Shown: in pieces, positions 1 through 14,041 of the stretch
Layout of the letters: each line of letters starts with the position of its first letter
Position numbering within the stretch: position 1 is the first letter of the stretch
Assembly: GCA_034359265.1 (NCBI GenBank)
Contig: CP136893.1
Span: 26,916,001-26,980,000 of the forward strand
Source of the DNA: Canna indica
Taxonomy: Eukaryota > Streptophyta > Magnoliopsida > Zingiberales > Cannaceae
Length of the DNA: 64,000 nucleotides
Reading direction: 5' to 3'
Program-made: the position numbers and the translations under genes
The notes under the pieces: generated by a model
Seen by the model: only the letters and a program-made list of their open reading frames with translations
Told to the model about the DNA's origin: nothing
The model's database searches: none

Positions 1-3000
1 GCCGCGAAGCCCGACACGGCGATGGAGGAGAAACCTGTCTCCGATGACAGGATGCTGGTCAGATCGTTGCCTCATCTCCTCTTCGGCGAGGCTATTGGTT
101 ATGGTTTTGTTGCTTGATGTTACGGATTTGAACTCGCGTGCAGGTCTTTGTTCCGCCGCATCCTTTGATCAAGCACTGGATCTCTGTTCTCAGGAATGAG
201 CAGACGCCTTGCGCTATCTTTAGTGAGTAGCCTCGGACACCCCGTGGTGTTATTTATTATTATTATTATTATTTTCGAGTTGGTGTCGATATCGTGCTAT
301 GTGTTAACTTGATTTAGCAATAACTAGCTTGTTTGTAACAATCCGAAAGCTAGTTTTGAAGGATATCTAATAGACTACAATGTCATCAGAATCATGCTTG
401 AAAAAGTTTTTTCCTTCGTAATCATGTGTCTACAATAAGAAGCTTGCTGAGTTGCGTAATTGAGAAATGGATGATGCTTCTTTTCTTTAGGCTTCTTTAC
501 ATATTCATTCTGCAATTTTCTTTTTATAGTCAATCATGCTACATTATCTGATAGCCTTGATTTGCTATCATGTGTGACGTGGCAGAGCCTTGATTTGCTA
601 CATTAAAACTTTTTGTATCTTTGAAATATAATGTTACTATTTCTAGTTCATTATTGGTGCTTCTTTGGTGATCTTCACTTTTAATTTTAACTTTTAACAT
701 GCAAGTAGTTTCTCACATATGCAAATCTGATGAGGATTATTACCTGAAATTTATATTATGATCATATGAGACATTTGATATAAATTTCAGGGTTTTAATG
801 TGGGTTCCATTCATGGGATTTTTTGCTAATTTAGATTGTTTACTTGGTAGATTACATCTGCAAATTTCTTGTGATTGTCTACTTCATTCATAGTCAATTA
901 AATGTTTGCTAATTGCATCTTGCTAAACACTATTTTCCTAGAGAGTGCCATGGCTGAACTTGGTAGATTACTCATCTATGAAGCATCAAGAGACTGGTTG
1001 GTAAGTCAAGATTTTACAAATGCTGGCAATATTTTTATAGCTGCAAACAACCATCTGCAGACAATCTGTAAGATATTAATGGCATTATTTGCACAACTAG
1101 GGATTCCTCCAAGAAATCATTTAGCATCTAATGTCAGGAATAATAGACAACTTTTGGATGCATATGATACTTCCTTTCCTATGCGAAATTTGTGTAAAAA
1201 TTATAAATTGATAAGACTTATCTTTACTTAACAAGAATCATACAATTAACTCTCTTTTATTTTTCATACCAACTAATTTTGCTGGAATAATCTGGTGTAC
1301 TAGCTAGCTATCTTATGAATCTAAAAGTTTTCTTTGCACCAATTCGGTCTTAGTCCATGCAGTTACATTATTCTCAATTTTTTATTCTCCTGAGCACTGA
1401 TAGCACCTTTATTTTCCTCTTACAATAGTCTATATACTGATTCTCAAGCTACCTGTTGATGATTTTCTTGAAAACTGGCATATCTCCATTCTACCTCTAC
1501 GTGTTGCATTTGTGCTAGTATGTTTGATGAATTTCTCATACTATTGATGGTCTTGCCCATAAGATATATTTGCATATATGTAGAGGAATGCAAATTTAAC
1601 ACTTCATTTTGGTTCAGCTTATCATTTGAAATCATTTTTTTAAAAAAATGCAAATAATCAGAACGTGTGCTTCTTGTACCAGATTGGTACGTTCAAAAAG
1701 TTAGGTAAATTTAAACAAGTGAAGCCAATTATGAAAGAGAAATTTGTCTGCCTATTAAGTACTACTTCTGGAAAATGTTTTATAATGTGGGAAGTATAGA
1801 TACATTAGTTGTTGCCTTTCATTGTCTGTTTGGTAATTAATATCTCCACAATTGACTAATTATTAGTTAAATTAGAAATTCTGTGTCAAGTTGAAGTTGT
1901 AATATCAGTCTCCGTTTTCTGAAAATTATTAGCTTTAGGCTTTAGCTATAGTGTCTTGTCTTTGCAGCCTACAATCAGTGGGGAGATACAGTCACCAATG
2001 GATGTTGCTACTGTCGAGTTTATCGATCCGCGTGAACCTGTGATGGTGTGGAAATTTCTTTTTGAAACTGTTGATTTACCAAGATTGATAGAATTTTTCA
2101 GTTTGATTATTTTCTTCACTCTGTTGCTTCAAAAATTAGTTCATTCCATATTTACATATTCATGCAATTCTATACTTATCAGATTGTTCCCATCTTGAGA
2201 GCTGGTCTTGCACTAGCAGAGCATGCCTCTTCAGTTTTGCCAGCGACAGTAACGTACCATCTTGGTGAGGAGAGACTCCTTAATTTATGAATTAAACAAT
2301 ATCAGTTTTCATTAGCATTCAACATCCAGAGAGTCATACTGATAATGGGTTGAGTATTAGTCATTGACCATAAAAGGAAAAAAATGCTACTTATGTTTCT
2401 TATTAGAGATTGCAGAATCAGCTACTTGGCAAGTTAATGCTTATTTATGCATTGGAAAATCAGCATTTATGATGATTTGATTTTTAGTCACTGACCAAAA
2501 AGAAAAAGAAGACTAATCCGATTCTTATTTAAGGTTAGGAAAACCAGCTACTTGGCAAGTTAGTGCCTTTCACATTGCTTAGCAATTTGGGGTTTTTCTA
2601 ATTTATACTTGAACTCCTAATTCTATACTTTATTTGGTTACATCCTGTGATGTTATAGTTTGTATTTTAACCTCCTTGTTTCTGCAAACGAAGGTATGCG
2701 CAGGGATGAGACCACTTTAGAACCTTCGGTATATCTAAACAAGTAAGTACTAGTCCTTGTCGCATGTATATCAAAAGACCATATTTTTTCATTTTACCCA
2801 ACATATTTTTTTATTATCATACTTTTTGGAGCATTTGCTTTTGTCTTGGTTATTGTACAATCTTTTTCTCTTTAATTGTTATGGGCTCCCCTTGAGATCT
2901 TTCATGTGGGTGCCTTCTAGTTTCCCTTAGTGGTAGCTTGTTTTAAATTTCTTATGGACTTCCTAGGCTCACTTCATATACAAGGATATTTGACATGGAA

Positions 3001-5030
3001 ATTTTTGGGTTTGAATTTCTTAACATTTTGGGCAATTCAGTATTCACATTCATCTAACATTAAGTGCTTGAGTTTTTTTCCTTAAATCCTTGAAGTAAAC
3101 ATATGCCTTTAATTTTTCCTGATATCTAAAAAATGAAAATTTGGTTGCTTGTATTTTCCTTTTAAAGGATTGTAACTTTTCTCCATTGCTCAATTTTGTT
3201 GTTTGATAATTCACGTCTATCCATATTGAAGTTACTAGTAGCTGTTCCAGGCATCCCTAATTATACAACATTGGAGATGATTGGTTTCATATAGGTCACA
3301 TAGAATATGTGATGAAGAAAAGAAACTAAATTTTGTTGATTTTAATACTTGCAGCTTGCCAGAAAAATTTCCGCAGGTATCACGGGTACTTGCTGTGGAT
3401 CCTATGCTCGCAACTGGTATAAATCTTTTTGATGATCAAACTGTATTTTAGTGTTATGGTTCATCAAATTATAAAGCATGTTCGTTCTTTTTCTTCAATT
3501 ATGAATATTATTCAGTTGTCAGCTAAACCATAGGTTTTGAAAGATTCATCTCAATTGGCAACTATGATCCAATTTCTAATCAATTCCTATTGGATTAAGA
3601 ATCCAGCTCTATGATCTCTCCACAAAGGGACCTAATTGCAGTTATCATTATATGCATGCTTCAGATCAGCTAATGAATAACACTGTCCATTCCATAACCT
3701 CAAATATGCGGATGAAACAAACATGCATCTTTCTAGTTTAGTACTTCAAGATGTTATTATAATCATAGAATCCAAAAGAATTTACATCCACTGTGAGATT
3801 TCATATATCCTACTTAGGCATTGTTTGATTTACATATTCCTTTTGGCATATTCGTTATGTCAAGGTCTCAGAGTTGGTCTTGGACCATGGATAGATTCGT
3901 TAGGGATGGGAACAAGTTGGGTTTTTTGGGCTTACCTAAACTATCCTACTCGTTTAAATCAGGTTTGTAAAAGAATGGTATTAGGAGTATTTTAAACACT
4001 GGTTTATGTTGGGATATTTAAAATTGGACTAAGTTTATTTCATTGCATCAGCTAACCAAAAATCTTGGTTTGAACTTTGACATGCCTAAGCAAAATTCTA
4101 GGTTGTAGTTTTCAAATTCTTAGATATCTATTCAACTTTTTCTTTTAGGTTAGTTAAAGAACAAAATGTGAAAATGGATCCTTTTGAAGGTTACCTGGAA
4201 TGAAAGAATGATTTTACTTTCACCCCCGACCAATGAGCTCTGGCCCTGACTGACTGAAACACTTTCTAGCATGTGGCTAATATTACCTGTTGGTGTTAGG
4301 AACCATTATGAGAATGTGATTATAGTAGTGAATTTTATTTAACTAATTTGCAGGATCTACTACCTTGTTAAGCCCAGTTACAATTTTGTTAATGTAATTA
4401 AGCACTCCAAAGTACATAGCAGTTGTAGCCAGATTCATCACTTAGCTCTGCGTTGCAGGTGGCACTATAGTTGCAGCCATTGACTTGTTAAAAGATCGTG
4501 GAGTTAACAACAACCAGATAAAAATTGTAAGTGCGTAAACCCCACATTTGTCTACTTCCATCTCCATCTTGTTTTGTATATTTATATCACTGATTTTTTC
4601 ATGCTTTACACAGATCTCTGCTGTTGCTGCTCCTCCAGCATTGCAGAAACTTAGCAATAAATTTCCAGGGTAAGTAAATACGTGTACAGTGGAACATAAT
4701 TCTCCATTCCAGATTGATGATTCACTTACTAATAGGGCTGTGTTTCTAGGATTCACGTATATGCTGGAATGATAGATCCTGTTGTAAATGAGAAAGGGTA
4801 CTCCTCTGATGATCCCCGTTGTCCATTTTGATTGCATACTTGATACAAAAAGGAAGCGCAGATGGACCATCCCATATAGCCAAATTTGTCTTCAAAATCC
4901 CTTGCTAGCATCTGACACATTCAATCCATTTTCTTGAGTTGATCATTGCAAGTTTTCATTTATTGATTCTGTTATCAGGTTCATAATCCCAGGATTGGGC
5001 GATGCTGGTGACCGCAGCTTCGGTACCTGA
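1..5030 (+). CDS. UPP: Uracil phosphoribosyltransferase, plastid type (5' end missing)
   Basis: Salvages uracil: uracil plus PRPP gives UMP and pyrophosphate; the plant single-domain form is plastid-located. Eleven exons read in one frame: 1-57, 144-222, 942-1000, 1968-2045, 2183-2264, 2694-2742, 3355-3416, 4459-4526, 4614-4669, 4750-4797 and 4979-5030 (TGA at 5028-5030), 690 nt or 229 residues. All introns are GT-AG and phases agree. Seen motifs: [49 protein letters not shown], the PRPP loop [10 protein letters not shown] across exons 7 and 8, and the uracil-binding end [12 protein letters not shown] just before the stop. The first exons and transit peptide lie left of the window. Catalytic motifs look intact, so it is probably functional. 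A two-domain uridine kinase/UPRT is unlikely, since residues just before the UPRT part look like a UPP linker, but the missing start prevents certainty. Confidence 0.93.
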
Positions 5031-7621
5031 TAGTTTGCTTGCCGCATGCAGTTCTCTATCGTCGGAATCACATTGGCTTTATTTGTAGCTGAGACTTGTC
5101 AGGATGATTTTTTTAGGGTTTCTGATAGTTATAGATTGAGCCTTGACTACTGCTGGTTCATGGTGATCACCTCAAGGGTGGGAGGTGCGAGACGTACTTA
5201 TTAGAATAGCGAGGTCATTGCTGCGTTGTTCCATGGATGTATCAAATGATTTTGTCTATAATAGGACAAAGTAATGTTGGCATTTTATAATCTTGGGATA
5301 ATTCATGAATCAAACACTTCCTATACTTTACCATAGTTCATCCTCATAGTCATAATCTGATATCTCCTCCAACTTTTTGAATTAAACCCCTTGAATTTCA
5401 TATGGCATACAGATCAATTGAAAAATATTTTTATTTTTAAATTTCAAATCATCTAATATGACGATGACTTTTCTCTTTCTCTGAAGCTTTTCCTTTACTG
5501 CGCCCTCTCATCTCGGATATCATGGTGGAGAGAGAGGAGGTTACGTAATTGCTATCAAGCACAATTTTTCTTTCTACATGCAATCGATCAAAAATAATCA
5601 AACTGTAATTAGATACAGGAGATGGTTAGATGAAACATATTTAATATAAAGATGGCTTGCGAGTCAGATTATGACTTGCATACTTGAAACAAAATATGAT
5701 TAGCTCAAACAAAAAATCAAATATATGCAACAACTTATGATTAGCTCAGACAAGAAGACCATTTATGATCAAACATGATATTTCTGTACAAGTTAGGTCA
5801 TATGATTACAACAACATTACATGTACCACACATGAAATAGCCTAATCCACAGAAAATTGAAACTTAAATTTACTAATAGAGGGACTAATTGAACTATTTA
5901 TATATTAGATATGAGATAATGGTCTAGGCTACTTATAAAAAGTTGCACGGATTCACTTATTTGTAAGGCACAGAACACACTAACCCAACCCGCTTATTTT
6001 TGTATTGGCTCTTGTAATCAAGCTGTGTCAAAATATGCCAAAGATAATGCTATAATTATAACCAGAATAATTTTTCTTTGTAACAATTTGAATATGTTAT
6101 CTGCAAGCATGATATACACGATCATTCAGTAAAAGAAATTGATAACCACATAACTCCTGCTTACATCATTCATTTTCTTCTTTTGGGATATTAGCATGCA
6201 CTACAATAGCAACAAGGAATTTTACAGCTTGTTCTGTACATAGATTTTGATCCTTCATCTAACACAGGACTTCATCTTGATGGAAGAAAGATCAGCATCC
6301 ACTAGAAAGATGTCAAACGGGAACCCTGCAAGAAGAGATTCAGTGCCACAGCCCAAACCATTTTAAAGTTACACCCCCTCTATAGTGAGAGAACTTAAAT
6401 CAAGATAAAATTTATTGCATCACAGCCCTTCAGTTCAGTTGTTGAGTGGTTCACATTTATTTTCTTTTTGAGGTGCACAAAGGAGGCATTTGGTTGCTTG
6501 CACATAGATTGATTGAAAGTGTTTGTTCAGCAAAGTAGCTTACTTTAAGGCATTTCATTGCCTGCAAGTGCTAAAATAACTCATATTTAGCAGTTAGCAC
6601 TACCTTCTACTAATAAGATGATAATAACAATAATCGTATTTGTAGTCATTTACATGATTTCGTTTGTATACATACAAGAATCTAACTAAACAACTTGAAT
6701 ACAGGTGTTAGGTGTAACATTTGTAGTTGTCTACGCATGATACTTGCAAGCATTGGTAATCATGAACAGCCAAATGGCCCCCCAAGTTCAAGATATAATG
6801 TAGTGTTCTATTTCACTTAATTGCATAAAAATGTTTTCTAAGAGGTCTACAACAGATTCGTTGCTCCATATAAGCTTAAGCAATAATTCCAAGTTCTGCA
6901 AGTGTCTGGAGCAGTTAAAGAGGGTGCTCTAGCATATTATGAAGATGCAAATTCAGAGATAGAACTTTGTCGCAATAACATTCATTTGAGATGGCTCAAA
7001 CAACAAAGTATTATGATATAGATTGATCCAGACAACAAGAAGCAGTTATATAACTGAGAAGGTTGGTCGTTTTTTACTACCTGAATCCAATATTAAAACA
7101 AATGAGTGGTGGTATGAATATTTGTTAAGTCCTTTGTAAAAGTAACCTGGAATTTGCCAGTCTACATTCTCTTTTTTACTCTTTCTTACCTTCCACACCA
7201 TAGTTACTAAATGAATTGTCCTAACTTAGCATGAATTCATAATATGATTTAAAAATGCTAAAATTGCTCCTCAACAGCATCTTGAGAAGCACCTCAACCT
7301 ATGTTACCTCAATGAATAGACTTAGGAATGTTTATCAAAAAACACACTTGTGTCATGAATGATTCCTACATCCAACATAAAGCATACAGAAAGTACTGTA
7401 ATTAAACACCCATCTAGACGAGAAATTCAATTAGATCATTCTCATAGCAAGAACTATAGTACAGAACAGATACCAACAAAAAAAAAAGATAAGATGGTGA
7501 AGTTTGAGTAACCTAAATAATTACTGCTTACTCAGATTTTGTAGTATTTTATTTTAAACAATTGGCACCTAAAAGAATGAAACATCAAACTGTCAGGAAA
7601 CTTGCTGACTGACCTGAGTGA
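5031..7621. other. Intergenic space between convergent genes
   Basis: AT-rich DNA that must hold the 3' UTRs and poly(A) sites of the two flanking genes. I see no protein motif, RNA gene or clear transposon end. A short stretch near 6,250-6,340 is less AT-rich but I could not assign it. Confidence 0.5.
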
Positions 7622-10600
7622 TTATAGCTCACTATAATTTCTCCACACTGCACGAAACTCCTCACGAAATGTGTTGAGGCGTGCTTTCAGGTTAGGTGAT
7701 CTAAAGCTTGCATGAAGAATCGTTGCTATACAAAGAAACCAATTGATGTGAGATTTCACATTGACAAGAATCAATCAGTAAGTTTATAATGGAAACATAA
7801 ATAAAATAGTACCAAGCAGTGCAATGACAAGTGCCCAAATCACTGTAAGGATGAGGCAGGATGTCAACCAGAGGATGCAACTAGCTGCATTATGGGTAAA
7901 TCTTAATTAATTGTGATCTGAGTGTTTTCTTATCCAAATACAATTTATTGACTTAAGTTTAGTTTCTGAACTTACTAGCTGAAAATATCAAGACAAACAC
8001 CCAACGAGGCTGCCCACATATATGGATTGCTCTTTTTGTAGATGGTCGTCCACGAATTACAGGTCTATGCACATATATTACCATTAGCTCATTGACAATG
8101 GAGCAAAATATTAATGGTATTAAAAGAACATGAACTATATGCTCACGAAATGGGTGGTCTCAACTTTGCAGCTAAATGGGGAGAGAACTGTCTGACAGTC
8201 CTTGTCACTTTCTCATTAAAAGTAACTGCAAAACTGACAAAAATCACATCATTAGAACATAAGCAAGAACAGTACTTTAGATCATTACTAAAATCATTCT
8301 TTTACAAAAATACCAAAAGCATGATCCCTTAAAATTCCAGGGGACAATTTAATTCCCTAAAACTTTTCTTTAACAAAAGAAGAAAGAGTAGAGTAGCGGT
8401 TCTGAGAAGTTATATGCTAACTAAATGCAGTAGAAGTTGGTTTCCAACCCAAACTTGTTTGCATGACCACAATCTTCCATACATAATAACACATTTCTGA
8501 ACTGTTGGGACCTTACCCAGACTAGTTGCCCACATTGCAAATTCCATGGATTGTTTAAACAGCTTACCACCTAAGACATCAAGTGGAAGTCCTGATCCTC
8601 AAAAGCACACAGACTGGATAGGATTCTTAGTTCTTACCATAAATGGCAAGCAACCACAGATTAAATGGTCAAATGGATATAAATGGCATGTTGATATTTG
8701 TTCTCTCTTTCCCTCCTATCAGACACAAGTGGGCTGAGACTGTTAGGCACGTGGAAGATGTTTGATAGGCATTTGCCATTCTCTTTCTAAGGGCAAGAAG
8801 ATAAAGGAGTAGCTAGTAGAGCGCAATATGCTTAATTGGTGAAAGATGGATGTAAAATCTACTTGGGTGACCACTTCTTCAAAAAACTTAAGTTGTTAGA
8901 AAAGGACCCAATCTATTCATTAATATTCTTAATATTCCTCGTTATATGTGGGCTGACAAATTGGACTAGCTGACCCATACCTAACATGTAGGTTAACTTA
9001 ATTCTATGAAGTGTTATATTTTCTTAATTAGTGGCACAATTCAAAGCATGGTTTAAAATTTCGTACCGGTGTTGATCTCGGTAAGTAATTAGCAAGTACT
9101 GATACCAAACTATACCAACACATGGTACAATCTGGTACAAATGGGATTGTACCAACCTCTTTTATTTTAATATTTTATTCACACTCCAAATCTTGCTTTC
9201 ATAGATTACTCCATTCAAATGCTTGAAAATATTCATAATAGAGCAAACAATTTTCTCACATCTAGAAATTCAAATACAACACTTTATGTTCCATGAAAAG
9301 ATACAAATTGAAGTCTAAAAACTAGAAGAGTGGCATACATCATAATATTAAGGTTTCATTTTGACAGAGTTGAGTTTTAGGAAGAACATAAGAGATTGAG
9401 AGAGATTTACTACAGACTTTGAGAGTTTTGGAGAAGTAAGAGAACAGAGATAGAGTAATATGGGGTTTGAGCCCTTCTTATAGGCTTAAAGACTTCAAAA
9501 ACTAGCCCAACAACTGAAAACATACTCCAACAGTTGAAAAGATATTATTGAATGTATACCGCCCAGCATAGCGCTTGTACCAAGCTGTACCAGTTTGGTA
9601 TATTGATACAAACACTGTTCTGGGCGGTACAGGAGGTATAAGTGGTACTTTCATGTACTACCTGATACCACTCTTAGAAAGTTAAAAGAAGGTAGGTGTC
9701 GCCCGTATAGTACCGTACTGCCCCAGATTTTAAACCATAATTCAAAGTCAAGATTTCCTGGCCAGCACCATGTTAAATTTGCTTTGATAACCAGTTTCCT
9801 TAAGTTGCTAGGAAAGTGCCAATCTATTCGTTGATGTTCTTATCAATGAAGACTAGCTTTAAGCATGATCAAAATATTGAACATAGAGTAGGCATTATGA
9901 TCAATATTTACTAGTTGACAAACTATGGATATGCAAACTAGTTCCATACAAAGTCTAAGAGTCAATACAGGCCCTTACCAAGGATATATCTGTTCATAGA
10001 GGCATATATTCCATACTATTACATCTAATAACTAGTTGTTATGAAAACAAGTTCAAATGCTAAAAAATGGCAGTTTGCCCATTTTTGTCCTGTTTAGGTA
10101 GCCTATTTAAGGCCCCCTGAATCTTAATCTCCTCACCATTCACATTCTTGATGAGATACCTTTATTACATCCTAGTTATCATTTTCTTTTTTCGTAGGAT
10201 TTATTAGTTGGACAAAATTGTTAGGTAGTAGGTTCCAATATTGTTACTTTGTTAGGTAATTTCTTTCGAATAATAAGAAAAGTATCCTATATAAAGGTTA
10301 TCACCAAGCCTAGTGGCGGTTCAACTCATCCCCAAGTAATCCCAGGCTATTGCCTAGCTTTACTCCAGTATCAATTTGTTATGTTCATGTTCAATAGGAT
10401 AACTAGCCTATTACCTTGACACGAATGAGCTACTGGCTCAAAATACTTAATCCAAGCTTATTGGCCAACATAACTTATCGTCAACTCCTTGTGTGGGAGG
10501 GACCAAAATTGGGATGTTACACAACTTGAGTAGTTATGCACCAATACCATGGCATCAACCTCAGCTCTTACGAGATGTTCTCACCAGATCTACATCTAGA

Positions 10601-11464
10601 ATTGGCTTTAAACCAGCATATAACACCCCATAATGAAATTTAATGACAATCAGTCATAGTCTCTAAGCAAGTTAAGCATTGGCAGAGCTTACCTATCATT
10701 TAGGAACGCTATACTGAGACCTGTGAGAAAGGCAGCAGCAACAGCAAGAGGCTTCAGAAGAAATCCCACTGCTGCAATAAGTAGTCCAAAAGAAAAAAAA
10801 AGGTTATGAGAAGATACAACGAAAGAACAAGTCATGCAACTTAGGTGATTAGGAAAACTTAAGAATAGAGCAGAAATTATAGCTTACGTATTTTTCTTAC
10901 CAAGAACGAATGTTATCATAATGAAGTAATTCGTCCTGTAGCTGCAAAAGAATAGCCATAAAGAGATAGTACAGCAACATTTCTTTTGAAACTAACAAAG
11001 GGAATTAGCGGAGTCTGTAAATAGAAATAGAAATAGCGTGAAATATTATATATATCAAGCGACGTATTCAACAAAAAATCCGCAGGGAGAACATAAATTG
11101 CTAAATAACTAAGGAAGTATATCTTGCCAATTAGATGGCTATGCGTGCGCAACAGCGGTCGTTCTGCCAGGGTTTTTATGAGTGACAAAATTGCTCATAA
11201 GAATTCGCCACATCATGAAAATCGATGGAAAAAAGAAATATATTATTTAGCAATCCCTAATCAGGAACCAAAATCAAAGACCAATTACGTCTGCCAGCGA
11301 TCTTACTAGTAGAGGTTGCACTTGAATCGGCTGCTCCATTTGGAGTAGGATCTGGGAAAGGTGAATCGGGAGAAGAACTCCGAGATTGGGCGCGGAGGTG
11401 AGGACCAGTCTACTTCACGGAGGGCGTCCATCAGGTCCTCCGCCGTCACGTTCCCCCAATCCAT
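7622..11464 (-). CDS. PRA1.A: PRA1 family protein, A clade (prenylated Rab acceptor)
   Basis: PRA1 proteins are small endomembrane proteins that bind prenylated Rab GTPases and act in vesicle traffic. Seven exons, read right to left: 11307-11464, 10901-10941, 10693-10771, 8147-8233, 7976-8064, 7813-7884 and 7622-7725. All junctions are GT-AG and phases agree; 630 nt including TAA gives 209 residues, the usual length for this clade. The start ATG (11462-11464) opens with MDWGNVTAEDLMDALREVDW, typical of the A clade. Two hydrophobic hairpins follow (about residues 67-100 and 140-175) and the end is LNTFREEFRAVWRNYSEL. The acceptor of exon 4 is placed at 8233 because it alone keeps frame and gives NDSFAVTFNEK. 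Intron 3 (8234-10692) is 2.5 kb and contains a transposon. No lesion seen. Confidence 0.93.
9047..9738. mobile_element. Mutator-like MITE in PRA1 intron 3
   Basis: The ends ATGGTTTAAAAT and ATTTTAAACCAT are inverted repeats. A perfect 9-bp direct repeat AATTCAAAG flanks them (9038-9046 and 9739-9747), the size made by Mutator-type transposases. The interior is non-coding and full of GTACC/GGTAC inverted sub-repeats. About 690 bp, so non-autonomous. Confidence 0.8.
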
Positions 11465-11503
11465 CTCTCTCTCTCTCTCTCTCTCTCCCTCTCTCTCTCT
11501 CTC
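11465..11503. repeat. CT/GA microsatellite in the PRA1 leader
   Basis: An almost unbroken CT run directly abuts the PRA1.A start codon; on the gene's strand it is a GA-rich leader. Such runs are common in plant 5' UTRs and can vary in length. Confidence 0.9.
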
Positions 11504-12127
11504 CTAATCAGAAACAGAACGGAAACAAATTAAAGACGGCAACGAGATTTGGAAGAAAGGGGATTGGGGAAATAGATGTTAGATTTGGCGACGGATGTTT
11601 TTGTTGCGGAAATGCGTGTTTTTGTTGTCGTCGTGTGATTGAGTTATTCCGTTTTGTTTCCGGGGATTTTGGTTACCGCCATACTAGCATACTAGTAAAC
11701 AAAGTAATACAAATTAATTATGCAAATAAAAGTTATTAGGGTTAATTAATTTCACTTTGAACATGCGACCTTCAATAAAAAATTTAAATGTCTCAGTATG
11801 ACCTTGATCATTTCAATTTAATCCAAACATCATACTTCCTCTAGCATTGTTGATTTCATCATTGTTTCTTTTGGTATCGACTTGATGAGCAAAACAAAAG
11901 TAATTCAATATCAATCCATGTTTTTTTGCATGGACATCAACAATTCATACAGATAGTTCATCTTTTTGAATTTTTGTATTATAGAAACGGGGAGAAAGAA
12001 TCAAATATTGAGTTAGGTAGTACCTAAATATATCCTAAACTTTATGAATTTTTATAAATATATTCAATTTTTTCATTTACTCAAATTGTATCATATGCAC
12101 TATCACATTTATATCAATTGAATCATC
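11504..12127. promoter_or_regulatory. Region upstream of PRA1.A
   Basis: Presumed 5' flank and promoter of the minus-strand PRA1.A gene. It becomes AT-rich beyond about 11,700. I see no coding potential and did not identify a convincing TATA box. Confidence 0.35.
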
Positions 12128-12581
12128 TGTTGTAAGTTGAATGACCTACACTAAAGGGAGGTGAATAATATGTTCGTTAAACTGTAGTCTAAATTCAATT
12201 TTAATCTCTTTTTCTTGATTACTTAAGAGAGTGCTCAATTCAACTAGATGAATGCGAAATCGAGTAAATAATACAAATAATCAAAACACAATATGAGGCA
12301 ATGTAAATAATCAGATTTATAGTGGTTCGGCCTCAATGTCTACTCCACTACCTAAGCACCCCGCTTAGAATTTTTAAACTTAACTTTACTAGATTATGAA
12401 TGTTTACTTATAATGAAGACATTTTACCCAAAGAGACTTCAGTCTCACACCTAAGGCACTTTCACACCGAAAGTCTTCATCTTCTTACCGAGAGCACTCT
12501 TCCACCTCAAACTCTAAATGACAATAATCACTAATCCTAGCAAAATAAGTTTACACCGGTGTATTTAAGCCTCTACACCAA

Positions 12582-13274
12582 GACCTCGTTTTGTTGACAC
12601 TACTTTCTGCAGGAAGTAGAAAAAAATGCACATGTTTGGTTGACGCATTTTCTGCATTTTGCAAGAAGTACAACTTCATGAGTAAATGCAACTTTCTACA
12701 AAATGCAGAAAGTAACTTACCTAGCTCCCCTAGGTAAGTTGCACTTCCTGCATTATATTTGAAAGAAAAAGTTAATTTCACCCTCACATTTGCATTTAGT
12801 ACAAAATTTATAGTTTATATTCCCAACATTATAGATTAGATAATCATTGAATTCTTTACATATTCATTTTAATTTAATTTATTTTTCATATTAATTATAA
12901 ATAAAAATTAATTTTTCATATATAATAAAGTATATATTATATTAATTATATATGCAAAAATTATATTATATATATATATATATATTAATTTATAAATATA
13001 TTTATTTTTTTCATATATACTAATGCATATAAATTAAAATATTATTCTATAAAGATATTTTTAAAAAGGTATATTGGTCATTTGATATGTACTTCATAGG
13101 AAGTACTCATCTCAACCAAACATGTTCTAGGGGAAAAGTTGCACTTCTTATGAATTAATTTTTTGTCAACCAAATACTTTTTAAATACTTCCCAGTAAAT
13201 ACATATAAAAAGTTAATTCATATGAATTATAACTTTCTGCAGAAAGTTAGTTCTCATGTCAACCAAACAAGACC
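12582..13274. mobile_element. 693-bp MITE with CAA target duplication
   Basis: Inverted ends GACCTCGTTTTGTTGAC and GTCAACCAAACAAGACC, flanked by CAA at 12579-12581 and 13275-13277. The paralogous LTR at 47,320-47,342 has the same flanks joined without it. A 3-bp duplication and GGTCTTGTTTGG-like ends suggest a PIF/Harbinger (Tourist-like) MITE. It is AT-rich and non-coding. Confidence 0.75.
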
Positions 13275-14041
13275 CAAGGCTACTACCACACACTTGACCT
13301 AACGCACTAGGTCGATCACAAACACTTGAAATGCAATAACAAATCACAAAATACACAAGTAAATGAGAGTCATTAATAAACAATACAAACTTAGCTCTCA
13401 AACAAATGTCATAGCTTCTCTTGATGACTTGAAGATGAATCAAAGCAAGCTCAAAGTCAATATCAAGATTTTTAGACTCAAACTAGGGTTTCACCAAAGA
13501 AATGACTCAATGAAAGCTTAGGATTTGATAAGGATGTCTCAAGTATAGTAATAGTGATCAATAATAGGTAAGGAAGGCTAGGGTCTCGAATATATAGAGG
13601 AGCACAAGGAGACCCAGATGAAAACACCACTCAACGGTTCAAAAAATAGCTATTGAGATTCTGTCGGTCGATCCTTCGACCGATGGTTCGGTCAACCGAA
13701 TGCCTACTATGAGTTCCAGACCAAATTCGATCCCAGGTCAATTGTAGGTCGGTCGACCGAATAATCGACCGGACCTTCGACCGAAATTGCGCTGAATGTA
13801 GTTTCAACAAGGTATGATCTTTCAAGCCTTATTTACATTTCTTAACTTTAAGTTATGAACTTTAAAAATATCTAAAAAATCAAAATCCTTAAGGATCAAA
13901 ATCTAAATTTTGGGGTCTAATACTAATTTGCGAAAATCGAAAATTTTATAATCACTCGGATCAAATATGGATAGGTTAAAAGTTTCCAAAAATTTCTTTA
14001 AAATAGGTCTTTAACTTATTTCTACCTAAGGAACAATTATA

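Noticed and set aside
4442..4870. 142-codon minus-strand ORF over the UPP 3' exons
   Set aside because: It overlaps real plus-strand UPP exons with correct splice sites; it is a shadow.
11386..11739. 117-codon plus-strand ORF near the CT repeat
   Set aside because: It runs over the antisense of PRA1.A exon 1 and the microsatellite; low-complexity Ser/Leu translation.
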